64,000 nt of DNA from Terriglobus tenax (GTDB taxonomy: Bacteria; Acidobacteriota; Terriglobia; Terriglobales; Acidobacteriaceae), in NCBI RefSeq assembly GCF_025685395.1, contig NZ_JAGSYA010000004.1:868001-932000 (forward strand), read 5' to 3'. Below the pieces are notes generated by a model. It was not told the DNA's origin. It was given only the letters and a program-made list of their open reading frames with translations, and searched no databases. A program made the translations under genes and the position numbers. The stretch's first letter is position 1. Each line of letters opens with the position of its first letter. Positions 60,401-64,000 of this stretch are shown here, piece after piece.

Positions 60401-60602
60401 GGCGCTCAAGGTGATAGGTAATATTTGCTTCAATCTGCTGCGGGGGCATACCCGAATAAAATGTCGCTACGGCGACGACAGGCAGATTGACGGGAGGAAA
60501 CATGTCGATCGGCATGTCCGAGACGCTGACCGTACCCATGATCGTAATCATGAGGCACAGCACCACCATCAGATAAGGATTTCGAATCGAGAATCCAGAC
60601 AT
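57438..60602 (-). CDS. RND efflux pump inner-membrane subunit (AcrB-like)
   Basis: 1054 residues with the RND layout: two sets of six helices and two large periplasmic loops. The proton-relay helix reads LSRLIDNSVVVLENI, so the usual DD pair is D398-N399, and the partner Lys of AcrB (LSAKNAIL) is replaced by Ser (IALSNSILIVEFAHHL). The multidrug loop region includes MPPQQIEANITYHLERQFT and LPPGITGVILALLAW. It exports drugs or organic molecules together with the adaptor (60621) and the TolC-type channel (61843). AAACA follows GGGAG before the ATG. Third gene of the operon. Confidence 0.92.
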   Translation of the reverse strand: MSGFSIRNPYLMVVLCLMITIMGTVSVSDMPIDMFPPVNLPVVAVATFYSGMPPQQIEANITYHLERQFTLASGIDHMESRSLPGVSLIKVYFRAGTDPDADAATISSLASSDLRDMPPGTYPPIVLKQDASSVPVALVTLSGSGLNESKLKDVGQNFVRNQLASVAGASVTQPFGGRWRQIMLYADPYKLEANQLSPMDIVRQVNDANVILPAGDVQIGRYDYNIYTNSMLKGAEDIAQVPLKMVGQSPVRVGDVATPQDSFGLQYNIVRVNGQRGVYLPIFKQGGDSNTIAIVEGVNDTLKKLTDVPASLKTNVEFDQSRFVKTAIETLIHEGGVGLFLTCLMILIFLGSLRATVAVFFSIPLSLLTTFFVLKMTGSSLNSMVLGGLALALSRLIDNSVVVLENIFRHLEEGESPEVAAEKGGKEVALPVLAGTLTTVVVFFPVTMLYGVSKFLFSALALAVVISLFASYFVALTVVPLFCARFIKSGHGDVVHESAEDEAAVTPDPRSTHHGLWARFNAKFTAGFDAMLHRYDKVVARVLEKPWQTLAAAGIIFALSLLLFPLLGLSFFPRTDAGQFVISFKAPSGTKLEATEEEAQRIEQIVRRIVAKDDLGIVVTNIGVDPGFSALFSPNAAMHTGFIQVALSHDHKRSSFEYIDKVKATVAKEIPELQTFYASGSLVDGVLNMGAPAPIDVRITGNDVTADFGLAQNIASKIRGIQGIADVFIPQDIDYPSLRISVDRTRASQLGLSEKEVVSNIITALTSNQMIAPSIWIDPNSGNNYFLTVMYKEGQVKSLEDLKAIPLHGKDITQPTRLDMVANIEQFNAPTEMDHTQIRRNLDVYVRPQTEDLGAITKQIQKIVDDSNPPKGINVTLAGSVTSMNASFRSFAIGLVLSVLLLYLILVAQFRSFLDPFIILLALPPGITGVILALLAWNTTLNVMSLMGVVMLAGIALSNSILIVEFAHHLIKEGKSVREAIILSCRVRLRPILMTSLATLIGLLPMALKLGEGSESYAPLAQALIGGLTVSVILTIILVPAGFYLAYREKFVTA

Positions 60603-60620
60603 TGTTTCTCCCTCTCGTCG

Positions 60621-61826
60621 TTAGTGGGCGGCTTCGTAAGCGACTGGTTGCGCGTCGACCTTCTGGCCGTCGGAGAGTCCGGTGTGACGTCCGACGATGA
60701 CCTTGTCTCCTGCCTGCAGGCCGGAAAGCACCTCCACGCGGGAGGGTGTCTGCAGGCCTACCTTTACCTGCGCGAGATGAATCACTCCGTCACGAACGAC
60801 ATAGGCTTGCTGCGAACTGGTGCCAAGGCCATCGACGGCATCGAGCGGAACACTCAGCACGTTCGGACGCGCCGCAAGATGAAGATGAACCTCCGCATAC
60901 ATGCCGGGAACCAGCGACCCGTCGGGGTTTGGCACGTCCACTTCGGTGTCCATGGTCCTGGTTGCCATCTGAACGGAATCGGCATAGCGTGTGACCTTGC
61001 CCTGCAGCTTGCGATTAGCACTCACAACATTTACATCGACCAGCTGGCCGTTTTTTATCCCGGCCACATGGTTCACGGGTACAGGAAGCACCAGCCGAAG
61101 AACGTCATTCTGTGCCAGCTTCACGACGGGCATCGCTTGCGATTGCGAAGAGATTCCGGCTTGAATCATGGAGCCGGTATTGGCGTACCGTTTCGTGACG
61201 ACGCCGTTGAAGGGGGCACGGATGGTTGCATACTGCAGCATCGCAATGGCTCGCCGATACTCCGACCCGGCCTGGATTTTCTTCTGCTCGTCCGCGGCCA
61301 ACGAGGATTTCGCGCTGGCGAGCTGAGCGTTTGCTTCGAGTTCGCGTGCGTGCGCCACGTCAATTTCCTGCCGTGGCACCAGACCGCGGTCTCTTGTTGC
61401 AACTTCCTGAATCCGCTTGAAGGAGAGCGATGCAATGTCCGCTCCTGCATTTGCTCTTTGAACGGCAGCCTGGGCCGTTACGATGTCGGCTTCAGCCGCC
61501 GCCAGTCCCGCCTTTGCTTTCGCCACGTCATCCTGAACTTCCGGCACCTCAAGCGTTGCGAGCACGGAATTCTGTCGAACATGATCGCCAAGATCGACCC
61601 TAATGGCTTTTACATAACCGGCGATTTTGGCCATGACATCGACCTCCTGATAAGGCCGGAACTCGGCAGACAGAACAAGGTCGTTCTCAAGCGTAGCGTT
61701 TGCAGCCGTTGCCACGGGAACCGCCAATACCGGGGCTTCGGGAACGGCCTTGCTTCTGCAACCGGACAGCGAGAAGACCATCGCGGCAAAGGCTGCTGTT
61801 GATCCAATGAGAAGCTGTCGAGTCAT
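60621..61826 (-). CDS. RND periplasmic adaptor lipoprotein (membrane fusion protein)
   Basis: 401 residues. Lipobox LSGC at C23 after a signal helix (LLIGSTAAFAAMVFS); then the biotinyl-lipoyl half (VDLGDHVRQNSVLATLEVPEVQDDVAKA), a coiled coil (AKAGLAAAEADIVTAQAAVQRANAG), the second lipoyl half (GVVTKRYANTGSMIQAG) and beta-barrel/membrane-proximal domains. It bridges the RND pump and TolC channel. Gap of 18 bases to the pump and 16 from the channel gene. Confidence 0.92.
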   Translation of the reverse strand: MTRQLLIGSTAAFAAMVFSLSGCRSKAVPEAPVLAVPVATAANATLENDLVLSAEFRPYQEVDVMAKIAGYVKAIRVDLGDHVRQNSVLATLEVPEVQDDVAKAKAGLAAAEADIVTAQAAVQRANAGADIASLSFKRIQEVATRDRGLVPRQEIDVAHARELEANAQLASAKSSLAADEQKKIQAGSEYRRAIAMLQYATIRAPFNGVVTKRYANTGSMIQAGISSQSQAMPVVKLAQNDVLRLVLPVPVNHVAGIKNGQLVDVNVVSANRKLQGKVTRYADSVQMATRTMDTEVDVPNPDGSLVPGMYAEVHLHLAARPNVLSVPLDAVDGLGTSSQQAYVVRDGVIHLAQVKVGLQTPSRVEVLSGLQAGDKVIVGRHTGLSDGQKVDAQPVAYEAAH

Positions 61827-61842
61827 ATCGGTCGAAACCCTT

Positions 61843-63141
61843 TCAGTTCAGAAGTCCCGCGGCATAGTCCAACTGCGCTCGCCGCGTGAGATAGGTGTAG
61901 GTGGCATCCGCGGACGTAATCTCGGCGGAGGTCTCGTTCAACTGCGCCTCGTTCAGTTCCACGATGCTGCCAAGTCCGGCATCGTACCTGTCCTGAGCAA
62001 GCCGCAGAGCCTCTTTGCTCTGGGTCACCAGTTGCGCGGTTACGTCGAGGCTGCGGTATGCCTCATCGGCCCTGTACCAGCTATTGCGAACCTCTTCGTT
62101 GACCTGTAGCCGAAACTGTTTCACATCTTGCGCGCGGGCTTTTGCTTCAAGCTCTGCCTCGTTCCTGCGGGCATGGAACAAGCCGCCGTTGAATACGGGA
62201 ACATTCAGGTTGAAGCCAACCGAGGCGTAATCTTCATGCAGTGTGTGGTCGTGATACGGCAACTGGCCCGCCGTGCCAAGAACATTGAGCGTCGGATAGC
62301 TCAGCCGTTTTTCTGACTTCGCAAAGCTCTCCGCCGCCTGCTGCTGCGCCTGCAATGCGTTCAGATCCGCCCGCTGCGCACCTGCCTGGTGCTGCAGGTC
62401 TTCAGGAGATGCCGGCAACGCGTCGTCACTCGCGGCTGCATCCACCAATCTGGCTGACACGGGCATCTCCAGCCCCATAGCTGTCGCCAGGGTATTCCGC
62501 TCCTGTGCCACAGAGCTCTGTGCTCGAACAACCGCCAGCTCCGCCTCGCGCTCCAGCACTTTCGCGAAGTTCAGGTCGAGGGTGGAGCGCAGTTCACTCT
62601 GGGTCAACGCTTCGATCCGTCGTGCGTTGAGCTTGCGGTTCTCCAGCGCGGCTTGCGCGGCACGTAGAACCGCCTCGGCCCCAAGCACACGATAATACGC
62701 CGTTCGTACATTCAGCCGGACCTGAGCGCGAGTGAGGGTTGCAAGATCGTTCTGTGCTTCGGCGTTATGCCTGGCAGAGCTCACAAGAGAGCTCGTTCTG
62801 CCAAAGTCGGTCACCAGTTGTGTGAGATTGCCGCCGTACGCGAATCGCCCGGACAAGGCTGAGGTTGGCAAAGCTCCTGCTGCTACGGCAGAACCAGTGT
62901 CAGCAACCTGCGCTCCGGTCGCATTGAAGTTGATCGTCGGGGCGTAACCGGCACGCGCCTGCTTTACACGCTCCGCAAGCGAACGCGCCCTTAGCTGAGC
63001 CGCCAGCATTCGCGGCTGGTTTGCCAGCGCGGTTGCTTCGACCTGAGGCAGGTCCAACGGTCCATTGCTCGTCGCAGATTGTCCCCAGACAGGTGCCAGA
63101 GCGAGCCCCAAAGACACAACCGCGGTGATGAAAGACTTCAT
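61843..63141 (-). CDS. TolC-family outer-membrane efflux protein
   Basis: 432 residues, signal peptide (SFITAVVSLGLALAPVWGQS) and two outer membrane efflux (OEP) repeats, each with long coiled helices (LRARSLAERVKQARAGYAPTINFNATG; LAQDRYDAGLGSIVELNEAQLNE). Forms the trimeric exit duct. First gene of the minus-strand operon; GAGGAA lies ten bases before the ATG. The promoter region is shared with the divergent OmpR-type regulator. Confidence 0.92.
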   Translation of the reverse strand: MKSFITAVVSLGLALAPVWGQSATSNGPLDLPQVEATALANQPRMLAAQLRARSLAERVKQARAGYAPTINFNATGAQVADTGSAVAAGALPTSALSGRFAYGGNLTQLVTDFGRTSSLVSSARHNAEAQNDLATLTRAQVRLNVRTAYYRVLGAEAVLRAAQAALENRKLNARRIEALTQSELRSTLDLNFAKVLEREAELAVVRAQSSVAQERNTLATAMGLEMPVSARLVDAAASDDALPASPEDLQHQAGAQRADLNALQAQQQAAESFAKSEKRLSYPTLNVLGTAGQLPYHDHTLHEDYASVGFNLNVPVFNGGLFHARRNEAELEAKARAQDVKQFRLQVNEEVRNSWYRADEAYRSLDVTAQLVTQSKEALRLAQDRYDAGLGSIVELNEAQLNETSAEITSADATYTYLTRRAQLDYAAGLLN

Positions 63142-63202
63142 CTACAGGTTTCCTCGCCGATGCGATATCACCTGCAGTGAAACATTTTCGTTTCTGACAT
63201 TC

Positions 63203-63221
63203 CCTTACATCTTCCTTACAT
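63203..63221. promoter_or_regulatory. Direct repeat for an OmpR-family regulator
   Basis: CCTTACAT at 63203-63210 and again at 63214-63221, period exactly 11 bases; a weaker third copy (TCTGACAT) is at 63193-63200. Tandem repeats one helical turn apart, in front of an efflux operon and divergent from an OmpR-type regulator, are the normal form of such a site. Confidence 0.65.
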
Positions 63222-63274
63222 CGCCGGATCCCGGCTTGCTGGCCAGGCGTGGAATCGGAAATCATAGAGAACAG

Positions 63275-63973
63275 ATGGTTGCAATGAAGCCCAGAATCCT
63301 CATCATCGAAGATGATCGCAAGATGTCGGAGGCCCTGGTCGTCGGCCTGCAGGAGGCGGGCTACGACATGGATACGGCAGCTTCGGGCGAGGAAGGATTT
63401 TATCTTGCCCACAAACAGCGGCCCGACCTGCTCCTGCTGGACCTGACCTTACCGCATCGCAATGGGTTGGAGATTCTGAAGCAGTTGCGTGCCGAAGGGA
63501 TCGACATGCGGGTGCTGATTCTTACCTCGCACAACACGGTTGAAGACCGCGTGGAAGGTCTGCGGGCCGGGGCAGATGACTATCTTGGCAAACCCTTTTC
63601 CTTCCCCGAATTGCTGGCACGTATCGATGCCTTGTTGCGCCGTGTGCTGCCGCCGACGGAAGCAAACACCTATGGCATCGGCGACCTGTCTCTCGACACA
63701 AAAGCCCGCACAGCAGCGCGCAAAGGCGAGATGCTGGACCTCACGCCGCGCGAGTTCGACCTTCTGCTTTACTTCGTCCAGAATCGAGGACGAATCGTCT
63801 CGCGGGAGATGCTGGCACGGGACGTATGGCGCGAGACATCGCGGTTCACCCCCATCGACAACGTGATCGACGTGCAGATCGCGCGCCTGCGCAAAAAGAT
63901 CGACGATCCCTTCCCGGTCAAGCTGCTGCAGACTGTGCGAGGATTAGGCTTCTGCCTCAGGGAGCCCTCGTGA
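63275..63973 (+). CDS. OmpR-type response regulator of the RND operon
   Basis: 232 residues. Receiver domain with acidic pair D13/D14, phosphoacceptor D56 in LLLLDLTLP, Thr/Ser in ILTSH, Lys in LGKPF; a winged-helix DNA-binding domain (LTPREFDLLLYFVQNRGRIVSREMLARDVW ... IDVQIARLRKKID). Divergent from the efflux operon, so it probably activates it; its stop codon overlaps the next gene. ATG at 63275 is taken; 63284 is equally possible. Confidence 0.92.
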   Translation: MVAMKPRILIIEDDRKMSEALVVGLQEAGYDMDTAASGEEGFYLAHKQRPDLLLLDLTLPHRNGLEILKQLRAEGIDMRVLILTSHNTVEDRVEGLRAGADDYLGKPFSFPELLARIDALLRRVLPPTEANTYGIGDLSLDTKARTAARKGEMLDLTPREFDLLLYFVQNRGRIVSREMLARDVWRETSRFTPIDNVIDVQIARLRKKIDDPFPVKLLQTVRGLGFCLREPS

Positions 63974-64000
63974 AGCGATTCACGCCAACGAACCTGCGAA
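63970..64000 (+). CDS. Start of a sensor histidine kinase (partial)
   Basis: A GTG at 63970 overlaps the regulator stop (GTGA) and reads MKRFTPTNLR before the window ends. The overlap and the operon pattern indicate the cognate membrane kinase, but only ten residues are seen. Confidence 0.6.
   Translation, partial: MKRFTPTNLR

Noticed and set aside
1-64000. CRISPR arrays, prophage and insertion sequences
   Set aside because: No regularly spaced repeats, transposase, integrase or phage structural genes were seen.

Overview
The window looks like a chromosomal segment of an acidobacterium, most likely class Terriglobia (Terriglobus, Granulicella or Edaphobacter type). The evidence is the very large TonB-dependent receptor with an N-terminal carboxypeptidase-regulatory domain, the acidobacterial VWA-like protein, the propeller-type histidine kinase, GH92/GH125 mannosidases and repeated ABC permeases without their own ATPase. 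This placement is inference from gene content, not from a marker phylogeny. I see no phage genes, insertion sequences or CRISPR arrays.

Region 1 (1-18.4 kb). The window opens with the last codons of groEL and a strong terminator. Then follows a block that by eye is clearly AT-richer than the next 39 kb. It holds a formate dehydrogenase operon (DUF1641 protein and a royal-jelly-type secreted protein downstream of the catalytic subunit). A second operon has two paralogous unknown proteins flanking a zinc alcohol dehydrogenase, followed by an alpha/beta hydrolase. A LuxR-type response regulator, a cyclic-nucleotide-domain/thioredoxin-reductase-like fusion with a DUF302 partner, another alcohol dehydrogenase, a periplasmic-propeller histidine kinase and a mercuric-reductase-like flavoprotein complete it. 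The block has a redox/carbonyl/formate theme and carries inverted copies of one short repeat at its two ends.

Region 2 (18.4-35.4 kb). Quinone-reductase-like ADH, VWA-like protein, giant TonB receptor, small outer-membrane barrel, a TonB receptor under a cobalamin riboswitch, CutC, a SIS-domain sugar-phosphate isomerase/deaminase facing a DeoR repressor, RlmN, an M16 peptidase, a type IV pilin-like protein, and an ArsR-AHSA1-AHSA1 operon with a clear operator.

Region 3 (35.4-57.2 kb). LolA; an operon of an eight-EF-hand protein, ApbE-DUF2271 and a PepSY-type membrane protein; an FG-GAP/VCBS protein; Mug; a Tat-exported VOC protein; GH92; Ffh; and a stress cluster (GNAT, tandem UspA, HdeD-like membrane protein, peroxiredoxin-like protein, DUF2892) with two CRP/FNR-like palindromes. 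Pgi, two MacB-like permeases around a PfkB kinase, a triple DUF3011 protein, GH125 and a tRNA-Leu(UAA) follow.

Region 4 (57.4-64 kb). A tolC-adaptor-RND efflux operon diverges from an OmpR-type regulator and the start of its sensor kinase, with tandem direct repeats between them. This part is again AT-richer and begins just after the tRNA.

Three families of short dispersed intergenic repeats run through the window; they account for several spurious N-terminal extensions and for most of the otherwise empty spacer.
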